From positions 1,302,001 to 1,366,000 of the forward strand of contig JAKVOM010000001.1 of assembly GCA_022482815.1 (NCBI GenBank): 64,000 nucleotides of DNA, written 5' to 3'. Made by a program: the position numbers and the translations under genes. Source of the DNA: Acidaminococcus sp. (GTDB lineage: Bacteria; Bacillota; Negativicutes; Acidaminococcales; Acidaminococcaceae). Positions within the stretch are counted from its first letter, which is position 1, and every line of letters starts with the position of its first letter. A model generated the notes under the pieces. The model was not told the origin of the DNA, searched no databases, and saw only the letters and a list, made by a program, of their open reading frames with translations. Shown one piece after another: positions 9,108 through 17,505 of the stretch.

Positions 9108-10148
9108 ATGTACGCATATGTAGGATGCAGAACCACTGAAAAACGCCATGCCAGAGGCAAAGGCATTTCTTTCTACAAGATTGATGAAAATGGGAATTGG
9201 ACACTTCAAAATATCACGAAGATCCTGGACAATCCGTCTTATTTATCTTTTGATCGGAATAAAAATTTTCTGTACACCGTTCACGGTGACTTTCATGAAG
9301 TAAGTGCTTTTAAGGTCCATGCAGACGGTAATCTGGAATTTCTCAATACGGTAGATTCTCAAGGACGGAATCCTGTCTATATTACTCCTTCGCTGAATAA
9401 TAAGTTCCTGTTCTGTGCTTCCCTGCAGGGCGGCGCCGTAGCAAGCCTTCCGATTCGTGCGGACGGCAGTCTCGGAGAAGCTGTGTATGTAGAACATCTG
9501 GAAGGATTGACGGAAACGGGTGTATCCCACGCTCATCAGTGCCTGCTGGACCATACGGGCAAGTTCCTGCTCGTTCCGACTCAGGCCCGCAAGATTGGAT
9601 ATGAACGAGTCTGGGTACTGCGCGTGGATCAGGAAACGGGCAAAATGACTCGTGCCGACATCCAGGATGCCCGTACCTATGATGAACCCAGACACATCGC
9701 ATTATCACCGGATAATAAGAGAGCTTACCTCGTGAATGAAAAGGGAAACAGCGTTCGTTTCTTCAACTTTGATGATACGACGGGCAAACTGACGCCGCTT
9801 CAGGTAACCCCGTCTCTGCCGGAAGATTACGTCGGCCAGGGACAGGCCAGCGCTATCCTGGTTCATCCTAACGGCCGCTTTGTGTATGAATCCAACCGAA
9901 TCCATGAAAGCATTGCTGTATACCGTGTTGAGGAGCCGTCCGGTTTTCTGCGGATTGAACAATTTATTTCCTGTGAAGGCAAGACACCGCGCTTCATTAC
10001 TTTCAGTCCCGACAATAAGGAACTTGTGGTAGCTAACGAGGATTCCGATACGATTAAATTCTTTGCCATTGATGAAAAGACGGGGAAACTGACCTTTACC
10101 GGCAAGACCGTCGCTACGGAAAGCCCGACAAGCCTGGTATTCAAATAA
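9108..10148 (+). CDS. Lactonase-family seven-bladed beta-propeller protein
   Basis: Belongs to the 6-phosphogluconolactonase / 3-carboxymuconate cyclase-like propeller family (PF10282 type): 346 residues with recurrent blades of the form PxYITPSLNNKFLF, PRHIALSPDNKRAYLVNE, ILVHPNGRFVYESNR and PRFITFSPDNKELVVANE. No signal peptide, so cytoplasmic. It follows the aconitase by 29 bp and precedes the carrier by 12 bp. No pentose-phosphate genes are nearby, so it may act on a lactone or isomer of a tricarboxylate instead of 6-phosphogluconolactone; that is inference. Confidence 0.83.
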   Translation: MYAYVGCRTTEKRHARGKGISFYKIDENGNWTLQNITKILDNPSYLSFDRNKNFLYTVHGDFHEVSAFKVHADGNLEFLNTVDSQGRNPVYITPSLNNKFLFCASLQGGAVASLPIRADGSLGEAVYVEHLEGLTETGVSHAHQCLLDHTGKFLLVPTQARKIGYERVWVLRVDQETGKMTRADIQDARTYDEPRHIALSPDNKRAYLVNEKGNSVRFFNFDDTTGKLTPLQVTPSLPEDYVGQGQASAILVHPNGRFVYESNRIHESIAVYRVEEPSGFLRIEQFISCEGKTPRFITFSPDNKELVVANEDSDTIKFFAIDEKTGKLTFTGKTVATESPTSLVFK

Positions 10149-10160
10149 GGAGGAACAGTC

Positions 10161-11423
10161 ATGGATTTAGGTGTACTGTCATTGATCCTCCTGCTGGCGG
10201 CTATTGTACTCGGTTTCTTCCGGAAAACAAACGTCGGTCTTGTGGCACTGCTTTTTGCACTGGTGCTGGGCCGCATTGCCGGTATGAATGATGCGTCTAT
10301 TTTGAAAGGATTCAATCCGAATCTTTTTATTAAACTGATGGGTGTTACCTTCTTGTTTAGTGTACTTAATGTTAACGGGACCATTGATCTGCTGGCCAGA
10401 AAAATTGTGGCACTGGCAGGGAAAAATAACGTGCTGATCCCGATCTTGATTTATTTGATGGGGCTGGGACTCACGATGTGCGGCCCTGGTTCCATCCCCG
10501 TACTTGCCATTATGCCGGCCTTTGCCATTCCGATTGCGAGAGCTCATGGTTATAATCCGCTGATGCTTTCTATCATTGGCTGCTGCGGATGTTTTTCCGG
10601 CCGCATGACGACAATTACGCCGGAAGGTATCCTGACCTACGAACTGCTGGGCAAGGCCGGAATTGATACAGCCACAGCCGTGCGTCCTGTATTTACCAAC
10701 CTCTTTATTTCCGGACTTCTTCTTGCTATCTTGTGCTTTGTATATTACAAGGGATGGCGCGTGGAAAAACGGGAGGAAATCAAAGAAGAAGAACACTTAA
10801 AGACATTTACCGCGCAGCAGTGGCTGTCCCTTTTAGGACTTTTAGCCATGGCCGTCCTTGTCATTGCCTTTAAGTTCAATATTGGCCTTGTTGCTTTTGC
10901 CATTGCTGCCGTGCTGCTGCTCTGCCATTGCGCCAACGAAGGTAAAAGTTTTAAAGGCGTACCCTGGGGCGTTTTAATCATGGTTTCCGGTGTCAGCACA
11001 CTGATGAATATCGTTATCAAGACGGGCGGCATCAAACTGCTTACGGCAGCCCTTTCCACGATGATGACTCCCTTTACGGGAGCCGCCGTCATGGGCGCTA
11101 CTGCCGGAATCATGAGTTTGTTCTCTTCCGGGCTGGGTGTTGTGTTCCCAACGCTGCTTCCTACTGTGGCGAGTGTAGCCGAAGCCGTCGGCGATATCAA
11201 TCCGATTGTCCTCGGTTCCATGGTCGTTATCGGCGGCACGATTACGGGACTTTCTCCGGTCTCTACGACGGGCGGTATGATTATGGCCATTTTGATGGCT
11301 GAAGATCAGGAAAATCAGGAACTGGAACGTCATCTGTTCCTGTCTCTGGTTGCCTGGGGATTTGCCGCACTGGTGCTGGTTATTCTCCTTGCACTGAGCG
11401 GTGTTTACACCCTGGCATTGTAA
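10161..11423 (+). CDS. MatC/Dcu-like dicarboxylate or tricarboxylate carrier
   Basis: Inner-membrane permease of 420 residues with about 12 hydrophobic segments. The N terminus (LSLILLLAAIVLGFFRKTNVG) matches the MatC N-terminal family, followed by LTMCGPGSIPVLAIMPAFA and a C-terminal ITGLSPVSTTGGMIMA. These proteins carry malonate, citrate or C4-dicarboxylates with a cation. A GGAGGA site precedes ATG 10161. It is the last gene of the aconitase operon and is followed by a strong terminator, so its substrate is presumably the acid that the hydratase metabolises. Confidence 0.78.
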   Translation: MDLGVLSLILLLAAIVLGFFRKTNVGLVALLFALVLGRIAGMNDASILKGFNPNLFIKLMGVTFLFSVLNVNGTIDLLARKIVALAGKNNVLIPILIYLMGLGLTMCGPGSIPVLAIMPAFAIPIARAHGYNPLMLSIIGCCGCFSGRMTTITPEGILTYELLGKAGIDTATAVRPVFTNLFISGLLLAILCFVYYKGWRVEKREEIKEEEHLKTFTAQQWLSLLGLLAMAVLVIAFKFNIGLVAFAIAAVLLLCHCANEGKSFKGVPWGVLIMVSGVSTLMNIVIKTGGIKLLTAALSTMMTPFTGAAVMGATAGIMSLFSSGLGVVFPTLLPTVASVAEAVGDINPIVLGSMVVIGGTITGLSPVSTTGGMIMAILMAEDQENQELERHLFLSLVAWGFAALVLVILLALSGVYTLAL

Positions 11424-11457
11424 AGTAAAAAATAGCAAAACCTTCTTTCTATAAAAT

Positions 11458-11493
11458 GGGCCGTGCAAAAATGATTTCATTATTGCACGGCCC
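11458..11493. terminator. Terminator hairpin of the aconitase operon
   Basis: Near-perfect 17-bp stem (GGGCCGTGCAAAAATGA with its complement carrying one mismatch). The arms resemble the terminal hairpin of the intergenic mosaic repeat, here without the other modules. Confidence 0.75.
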
Positions 11494-11694
11494 ATTTGAC
11501 GCAGGACGCCGGTCGTTTGCCTTGGATTGCCCTGGGAAGATAGTAGTAATCTGCCGAAGGCTGTCGAATATGCTTCTTCAAGCTTGCGGTATTTGTCACT
11601 ACATACTTGACCACAAGCCACTTTTTCCATTCTCCTTCCTCTAAATCGTGCTACAATAGGGATGCTATCATTTTCCGATGGAGGAGACTTTTTT

Positions 11695-12567
11695 ATGAAA
11701 GTTAAGCGTATTATTTCAGCGTTCTCCGCGGCAGCGATGCTGTTGGTAAATTCTATTGCTTTGGCGGCAGCGGATCAGAATAAGACAGATGTGGTCAATG
11801 CCTTGGTAAAACTGCGCATGGCACCGGAAGTACAAATGTCAGGAGAAGGACGTTTTCATTCCAATCTCTTTAGCAGTCATATTGATTTCAAAAGTGAGCA
11901 AATCAACAAACCGGATTTTGCCTGCGCCATCACCACGACAGTGACTGGGACCGATAACCAGGGAAAGGCGATTAAAAGTCAAAAGATACAAGATTATATA
12001 GCAAAACCTGTTTCTCAGTTTTATCATTACAGACAAGTTAACGGTCAGCCCTGGACAAAGGATAAGATGGGGATGCTGAAAAATGACTCAGAAGCTAAGG
12101 TTCGTAAGGACTTTGAAAAACAGGTTATTGAAGTGATGCCGGTGGCGGAAGATGAACATCAGAAGACGCTGGCAGCTGTTATTGCCGCAATGGGCTTCGT
12201 AAAGTCGGAACAGCAGGAGGACACGGATAAGCCGCGACAAGTCAGTGAGACGACATATATCATTACGATTGATAAAAAGACGGGGCTGCCGCAAAAAATG
12301 CTATGGGATTCCTCTCCTCTTATGCAGACAGCCATGAAGCAGAAACTTTTGGGAAATATAAATTATGGAGAATCCATTGAAAAACAGGCTTTTGAAATGG
12401 AGACATTCGTGCATTCCATTTCGCTGCTTTGTACAATCAATTTCACTTACGACAGAGACACTGTAATTACCGTTCCTGAGGCAGCTAAGGAAGCCGAAAC
12501 GACTGAAAAGAGTCCAACTTTTATCAATCCTTTTACGATGCAGGGATCGATTATGCAAAGCCTTTGA
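11695..12567 (+). CDS. Secreted protein of unknown function, paralogue 1
   Basis: Not recognised with certainty. It has a clean signal peptide (MKVKRIISAFSAAAMLLVNSIALAAA, cleavage near ALA-AAD) and about 265 mature residues with alternating charged and beta-like stretches. Segments such as YHYRQVNGQPWTKDKMG and a late 'TIDKKTGLPQKMLWDSS' also occur in equivalent form in the next gene ('TVNKKTQLPTRYEMDCSS'), so the two are paralogues. The layout recalls DUF6612-type surface proteins (lipid-carrier-like fold), but I cannot confirm this. ATG 11695 follows GGAGGAG; a TTG 33 bp earlier is unlikely. Confidence 0.65.
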   Translation: MKVKRIISAFSAAAMLLVNSIALAAADQNKTDVVNALVKLRMAPEVQMSGEGRFHSNLFSSHIDFKSEQINKPDFACAITTTVTGTDNQGKAIKSQKIQDYIAKPVSQFYHYRQVNGQPWTKDKMGMLKNDSEAKVRKDFEKQVIEVMPVAEDEHQKTLAAVIAAMGFVKSEQQEDTDKPRQVSETTYIITIDKKTGLPQKMLWDSSPLMQTAMKQKLLGNINYGESIEKQAFEMETFVHSISLLCTINFTYDRDTVITVPEAAKEAETTEKSPTFINPFTMQGSIMQSL

Positions 12568-12686
12568 TAGTCCTTTCGCGGGTGGAAAAAGAACGCTTTT
12601 TGGGAGAATATTTCTCAAATTCTTCACTTGACAATTGCCTTAATTTGAATGAAGATGAAGGGTATCAGAAGTAAGGAGGGGTACTC

Positions 12687-13619
12687 ATGAAATTATCCCG
12701 TAGATTTTTTGGAGGGCTGCTCACTGCTCTGTGTCTTTTTGCAGCACCGGTGATGGCGGCACCTCAGTCCGATACAGTAAACAAGCTGACGGCGGCAGCT
12801 GATGCTTTTCATAAGGTAAAGGCGTATCAATTTGATGGAAAGGCCAGCCTGAGCAGCATTCTCTTCAATGGCATTTTTTCTTTTAAAGGAGAAGCTGTAA
12901 AGCAGCCGGCAAGCAAAGTGAAAATGACGGGTTCTTTAGCTATGGCGAGCGTGGTTGGTGCAGCGACTAAAGAAATTCCTGTGGAAATCTATGTACTCCA
13001 AAATGGTAAGGAAAATACCGTCTATGTCAAAAAGGGCAATGAAGCCTGGGGCAAATATACAACGGCTGCTGAGCCTTCCAAACCTGCAAAGGCAGACAAA
13101 GATAAGCCGGCCAAATCGGATAAAGATATCTTGAAAGAAGCAGTGCAGTCAGCCCATGTAATTTCTAAAGATGGCCCGGAAGAAGTCATTCTTTTCCATT
13201 TAGACCCGAGCATTATCGATTCTTACAATCCGACGGCAAAAGTTGATGATGGAAAGCTTACAACTGACGAAGAAAAATTACTGAATGGTGCTTTATACGA
13301 AACGGATTACATGCTGACCGTCAATAAAAAAACACAGCTTCCGACCCGCTATGAGATGGATTGTTCTTCTCTCGTCCAGAAAGTCGGTGAGATTGCATTG
13401 AATCACACGGCTAAAGAAACGAAAATGACAGATTCACAGAAACAATTCGCCAATCAGTTGATTCAAACGCTCAAAATGAAAATCGACCTCAATATGACCT
13501 ATAAGAAGGGGAAAGATATTGTGCTTCCGGACGAAGCAAAAAATGCTAAAGAAATTGAAGACCCGACGAAGGGAAGTTTGACAGAGGGTGTCAACGAAGC
13601 ATTGACCCCGGCAGCTTAA
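12687..13619 (+). CDS. Secreted protein of unknown function, paralogue 2
   Basis: 310 residues with a signal peptide (MKLSRRFFGGLLTALCLFAA, cleavage near VMA-APQ). The mature part begins 'DTVNKLTAAADAFHKVKAYQFDGKAS' in outline and has a Lys/Pro/Asp-rich linker (PSKPAKADKDKPAKSDKD, residues ~130-147). As in the upstream paralogue, it has a 'TVNKKTQLPTRYEMD' turn and ends in a segment rich in charged residues. There is no lipobox, so it should be periplasmic or exported. Start ATG follows AAGGAGGGG. Function is unknown; a lipid- or ligand-carrier fold is only a guess. Confidence 0.65.
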   Translation: MKLSRRFFGGLLTALCLFAAPVMAAPQSDTVNKLTAAADAFHKVKAYQFDGKASLSSILFNGIFSFKGEAVKQPASKVKMTGSLAMASVVGAATKEIPVEIYVLQNGKENTVYVKKGNEAWGKYTTAAEPSKPAKADKDKPAKSDKDILKEAVQSAHVISKDGPEEVILFHLDPSIIDSYNPTAKVDDGKLTTDEEKLLNGALYETDYMLTVNKKTQLPTRYEMDCSSLVQKVGEIALNHTAKETKMTDSQKQFANQLIQTLKMKIDLNMTYKKGKDIVLPDEAKNAKEIEDPTKGSLTEGVNEALTPAA

Positions 13620-13626
13620 GGAATCA

Positions 13627-13850
13627 AAAGGGACTGTGAAACAATAAAAAGCGCTTTCAGCTTTTGGCCTATAGTATATAGTCTCATCTGCACTAGTGTG
13701 TTAAAGCTTTTGATTCAAATGAAATATGATATAAAACCTGAAATTTAGCAGTTAACCTAAATTTCAGGTTTTATTTTTATAAGTTCAAAGAAAAATGCCT
13801 TGGTCATTTTTCTTCCACTGGCGGGATGCGGACTGCGGAAAGCGTCAATC
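13627..13850 (+). repeat. Intergenic mosaic repeat, copy C (hairpin 13731-13780)
   Basis: Starts with 'gggactgtgaaacaata', then the 5' module (gcgctttcagcttttggcctatag), 'aaagcttttgattcaaatgaaatatgatat', a hairpin with arms AACCTGAAATTTAG / CTAAATTTCAGGTT around the loop CAGTTAAC, and the 'aaagaaaaatgccttggtcatttttcttccac' module with a shortened GC-rich stretch. The terminal terminator hairpin is missing. The rest of the gap up to the nitroreductase holds only its likely promoter region. Confidence 0.8.
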
Positions 13851-13991
13851 TGGCCCAATATGTTGAAACTTGAACGATTTTCTTGCCTTAATTGAACGAA
13901 TATGCTTGAACCGTTTCAGTATTTTGCGTCTATGCGCCGCTATCTGTTATAATTTTTATAAACTAAGCAACCCCGGAAAGGAGGAATTATT

Positions 13992-14534
13992 ATGAATGCT
14001 GTAATTCAAGCGATGCTGGATCGTCGGAGTGTCCGCAAGTACAAAAATGATCCTGTGCCCAGGGAAATGCTCGATACAATCATCAGGGCCGGCTTGTACG
14101 CGGCAAGCGGCATGGGGCGTCAACAGACATTGATTGTGGCGATAACGGATCCCGGAATGATTAAAAAATTGTCCGAAGTCAATTGCAGGATTGGCGGTTG
14201 GGATGAGAAATTCGACCCCTTCTACGGAGCGCCTGCTGTGCTCATTGTTCTTGCTAAAAAAGGCCTCCCGACAGCGGTTGAAGACGGCAGTCTTGTTCTG
14301 GCTAATCTGTTGCTCGCTGCTTCTTCCCTGGGGCTTGGCAGCTGCTGGATTCATCGTGCCCGTGAAGAATTTGAAATGCCGGAATGGCAGGATTTTCTCC
14401 GCAAACATGGTGTGACGGATGAATACATCGGTATCGGCCACTGCATTGTCGGGTATGCGGCCGAAAAGCCGAAAGCAGCTCCTCGCAAAGATGGCCGTGT
14501 CATCTATGTAGAAAAAAAGCGTAAGGAGAGCTGA
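13992..14534 (+). CDS. Nitroreductase-family FMN oxidoreductase
   Basis: 180 residues, a single-domain FMN-dependent NAD(P)H oxidoreductase. The N-terminal IQAMLDRRSVRKYKNDPVP is the phosphate/FMN-binding signature, followed by AASGMGRQ, the GAPAVLIVL strand and the LGLGSCWIHRA segment. A strong AAGGAGG lies before the ATG. It begins a probable three-gene operon: the threonine aldolase starts 3 bp after its stop and the acetyltransferase comes 15 bp after that. The natural substrate is unknown; these enzymes often reduce quinones, flavins or nitro compounds. Confidence 0.9.
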   Translation: MNAVIQAMLDRRSVRKYKNDPVPREMLDTIIRAGLYAASGMGRQQTLIVAITDPGMIKKLSEVNCRIGGWDEKFDPFYGAPAVLIVLAKKGLPTAVEDGSLVLANLLLAASSLGLGSCWIHRAREEFEMPEWQDFLRKHGVTDEYIGIGHCIVGYAAEKPKAAPRKDGRVIYVEKKRKES

Positions 14535-14537
14535 GAA

Positions 14538-15563
14538 ATGAAGTTGTTTTTTGAAAATGATTATAACTGCGGGTGTGCACCGGAAATCCTGAAACGCCTG
14601 GAAAAAGAAAACTGGCAGCCCCGGGTTGGATATGGCTGCGATGACATTACACAAGCCGCGGCAGCAAAAATTCTGGCGGCGACAGGCACGCCTGATGGGG
14701 ATGTTTACTTTGCCGAAGGTGGTACACAGACCAATGCGACCGTCATTGCAGCTTATCTCCATACGTATGATGGTGTTGTGGCTGCAGAGACCGGTCACAT
14801 TGCCTGCCACGAAGCCGGCGCCGTAGAAGCTTCCGGTCATAAGGTACTGACCATCCCCGGACAGGTCGATAAAATCAGTGCAGATGCACTGAAAGACTAT
14901 CTGGAAACTTTCTATGCCGGCGAAAGCTACACTCACATGGTACAGCCCGGGATGGTATACATATCCCATCCAACGGAGTACGGCAGTCTTTACACTAAAA
15001 AAGAACTGGAAGCTATTCATACTGTCTGTACCGCTTACCACCTGCCTCTCTTTGTTGACGGTGCACGGCTTGGCTATGCACTCGCCTGCAAGGAAAATGA
15101 TATTGCCCTGCAGGACCTGGGAAGACTCTGTGATGTCTTCTACGTCGGCGGAACCAAAGTGGGTGCCCTGTTCGGGGAAGCCATCGTTTTCCCGAAAGGC
15201 ATGCCGGCTTTTTTCCCGACGCATGCTAAACAGCGTGGCGCTATGCTGGCTAAAGGATTTGTCACAGCTGAACAGTTCGACGAACTCTTTACGAATCACC
15301 TTTATGTCAGATTGGGACAGCATGGCATCGATATGGCCATGAAACTGAAAAAAGGCCTGGCTGACAAAGGATATCAATTTCACATTGATTCCCCAACGAA
15401 TCAGCAGTTTATTATCGTGACGGATGAACAGGTAAAAGCGCTGCACGAAAAGATTTACTTCGAAAATTGGGAGAAGAAGGATGCCAATCATACAGTCATC
15501 CGCTTTGTGACGAGCTGGTCCACCCGGGAAGAAGATGTCGACGCTTTGCTGAAGCTGATGTAA
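14538..15563 (+). CDS. ltaE: Low-specificity L-threonine aldolase
   Basis: PLP enzyme that splits threonine or allo-threonine into glycine and acetaldehyde. The fold type I landmarks are visible: FFENDYNCGCAPEILKRL at the N terminus, ETGHIACHEAGAVEASG, LFVDGARLGYAL, and VGGTKVGALFGE with the PLP-binding lysine. 341 residues is the usual length. It is tightly spaced behind the nitroreductase. Glycine release would suit an amino-acid fermenter; the alternative, a serine/beta-hydroxy amino-acid aldolase of the same family, cannot be excluded. Confidence 0.9.
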   Translation: MKLFFENDYNCGCAPEILKRLEKENWQPRVGYGCDDITQAAAAKILAATGTPDGDVYFAEGGTQTNATVIAAYLHTYDGVVAAETGHIACHEAGAVEASGHKVLTIPGQVDKISADALKDYLETFYAGESYTHMVQPGMVYISHPTEYGSLYTKKELEAIHTVCTAYHLPLFVDGARLGYALACKENDIALQDLGRLCDVFYVGGTKVGALFGEAIVFPKGMPAFFPTHAKQRGAMLAKGFVTAEQFDELFTNHLYVRLGQHGIDMAMKLKKGLADKGYQFHIDSPTNQQFIIVTDEQVKALHEKIYFENWEKKDANHTVIRFVTSWSTREEDVDALLKLM

Positions 15564-15578
15564 GGAAGTGCCTCAGGC

Positions 15579-16205
15579 GTGAAAGAAAATGTATATCCCT
15601 GCTCGTGGGATAAAGAAACTGTGTACCTGAAAAACGTGGTCAAGGATCCAAACATCATTGTTGGCGATTACACCATGTACAATGACTTTGTAAAGGATCC
15701 GCGGGATTTTGAAAAGAACAATGTGCTGTATCATTATCCGCAGCTGAACCAGGAAAAGTTAATTATGGGGAAGTTTTGTTCCATTGCCTGCGGCGCGAAA
15801 TTTATGTTTACGGCAGCCAATCATGCTCTGGGTTCATTGGCAGCGTATCCTTTCCCCATCTTTGATGAAGAGTGGGGACTTGATCCCAAAGATATCCGCG
15901 ATTCCTGGGATAACAAGGGAGATATCGTGCTGGGTAACGATGTCTGGATTGGCTATGAAGCTGTCATCATGCAGGGCGTTACCATCGGTGATGGAGCCAT
16001 TATCGGGTGTCGGGCTGTCGTGACGAAAGATGTGCCGCCTTATGCCATTGTGGGCGGCGTGCCTGCCAGATTGATCCGTATGCGCTTTGACGAGAAAACA
16101 ATTGCTCGTCTCGAAGCTCTTAAATGGTGGGATTGGCCCAAAGAAAAAATCAGGGTACACATCAAGGATCTGCAGACTGGTAATCTTGATCAGCTCGAAA
16201 AGTGA
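15579..16205 (+). CDS. Vat/CatB-type hexapeptide-repeat acetyltransferase
   Basis: Left-handed beta-helix acyltransferase of the xenobiotic (streptogramin/chloramphenicol) acetyltransferase group, 208 residues. Typical are MYNDFVKDPRDFEKNNVLYH, the core helix 'KFCSIACGAKFMFTAANHAL', GNDVWIGYEAVIMQGVTIG, and PYAIVGGVPARLIRMRF. It uses acetyl-CoA; whether a drug or a cell metabolite is the acceptor cannot be told. GTG start at 15579 with GGAAG ahead at rather long spacing. It is the third gene of the nitroreductase operon. Confidence 0.85.
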   Translation: MKENVYPCSWDKETVYLKNVVKDPNIIVGDYTMYNDFVKDPRDFEKNNVLYHYPQLNQEKLIMGKFCSIACGAKFMFTAANHALGSLAAYPFPIFDEEWGLDPKDIRDSWDNKGDIVLGNDVWIGYEAVIMQGVTIGDGAIIGCRAVVTKDVPPYAIVGGVPARLIRMRFDEKTIARLEALKWWDWPKEKIRVHIKDLQTGNLDQLEK

Positions 16206-16386
16206 ACGCGTTTTGGCGGAATATGGTCTTGTTGCGTAAAATCTTCGTAAATATTTATTTTCCCGCTCTGTAAAGAGTTGTACCACACAGCATCGTGGTA
16301 TATGATAAATAAGATAGGTGGAGTCTGTGGGGGAAACGGGAAAGAAATCAACACCGGAAGTCAATCCACCCGAAAGGAAGAAAAAC

Positions 16387-17163
16387 ATGACCCAGAATGA
16401 ACGTCTTGACGCGTTGATTGCATATTTGCTGAAAGAAGATCCTGACTATGATGCCCTTCGTGTACCGGGGACAGTGGCGGAGAAGAAAGAGTTTTTGCGC
16501 AGTCTCATGAATGTTCGTAACCCGTCACCGGTTACAGAAGAATTTCTTAAAGTGCAGGATGCGTATCTCAAGGAAGAAATGAAGAGCCGCGGGATTGTAG
16601 AGCTTTCTGCTTTGCAGCCGGCTGCTGCCGGAATTTATATCAGAAAAGGTGATATCACGCAGCTGGCCGCAGATGCAGTCGTAGACGCCGCAGATAAGGA
16701 ACTGCTTGGCTGTTTCACGCCGTGTCATGACTGCGTCGACAATGCCGTTCATTCGGCTGCCGGCGTGCAGCTGCGCCTGGAATGTGCCCTTATTGCGGGA
16801 CAGAAGGGCGGGGAAGTTTCCGTGGCACAGCCGGAGATTACCCATGGCTGGAACCTACCGTGTAAATATGTTATCCACGTGGTGGGACCGGTCGTGTATG
16901 GCTTTGCTTCTGAAAAAGAACGGGAAATGCTGGCTCTCAGTTATCGTTCTTCGCTGGATCTGGCGCTTAAAAACGATTTGCACAGCATTGCGTTTCCCTG
17001 CATTTCAGTGGGGCAGAATGGATTTGCGCCCGAAGAGGCGGCTCCCATCGCCGTACGTACAGTCAGGGACTGGCAGGGGGAACATCCTGATACAATGAAA
17101 GTCGTCTTTGACGTCTACAATGCCTCCGATGAAGAGCTGTACAAAGAGCTGCTGACAAAATAA
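16387..17163 (+). CDS. Macrodomain protein, Zn-macro type (ADP-ribosyl hydrolase family)
   Basis: An N-terminal helical domain (residues 1-75, with FLRSLMNVRNPSPV) is followed by a macrodomain, as in the zinc-dependent protein-ADP-ribosyl hydrolases. LGCFTPCHDCVDNAVHSAAG carries the presumed Zn-binding Cys/His/Cys set. Odd: the ADP-ribose-binding motif, usually V-N-A-A-N, reads VVDAADKELLGC here, so both Asn are Asp. The glycine-rich loop ISVGQNGFAPEEAAPIA is kept. Start ATG 16387 follows AAAGGAAG. No sirtuin or lipoate-ligase partner is adjacent, unlike many homologues. Confidence 0.82.
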   Translation: MTQNERLDALIAYLLKEDPDYDALRVPGTVAEKKEFLRSLMNVRNPSPVTEEFLKVQDAYLKEEMKSRGIVELSALQPAAAGIYIRKGDITQLAADAVVDAADKELLGCFTPCHDCVDNAVHSAAGVQLRLECALIAGQKGGEVSVAQPEITHGWNLPCKYVIHVVGPVVYGFASEKEREMLALSYRSSLDLALKNDLHSIAFPCISVGQNGFAPEEAAPIAVRTVRDWQGEHPDTMKVVFDVYNASDEELYKELLTK

Positions 17164-17417
17164 AAGGGCGCTTCTGGCTTTTAGCATATGGCATTTAGCC
17201 TAGCCCGCAGCAGAGTGTTAAAGCTTTTGATTCAAATAAGATATAATATAAAACCTGAAATTTAGCACTTAACCTAAATTTCAGGCTTTATTTTTATAAT
17301 TTCGTAGCAAAATGCCTTGGCCATTTTGCTTCCACGGGTGACACGCGGCCAGCGACCGGCGACCTGCGTAACAGGGGCTGTGAAATAATGCATGTGCACT
17401 ATTTCACAGCCCCTGTT
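17163..17417 (+). repeat. Intergenic mosaic repeat, copy D (hairpin 17247-17297, terminator 17371-17417)
   Basis: Full copy in plus orientation directly after the macrodomain stop: 5' module, hairpin with loop CACTTAAC, 'gcaaaatgccttggccattttgcttccacggg', a variant GC-rich module, and a terminal hairpin ACAGGGGCTGTGAAATA / TATTTCACAGCCCCTGT with T's. The last part very likely terminates transcription. Confidence 0.8.
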
Positions 17418-17505
17418 CTTTCACACTTTCCATATTTCTCTTTTCAAGGTACAATAAATAAGATGAAAAGTTGTTCTCGCATCGGCGAAGGGAGGCCAAT
17501 CAATT

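Noticed and set aside
13956-15491. 511-codon frame opposite the nitroreductase and threonine aldolase genes
   Set aside because: It spans two well-supported genes on the other strand and has no family features.
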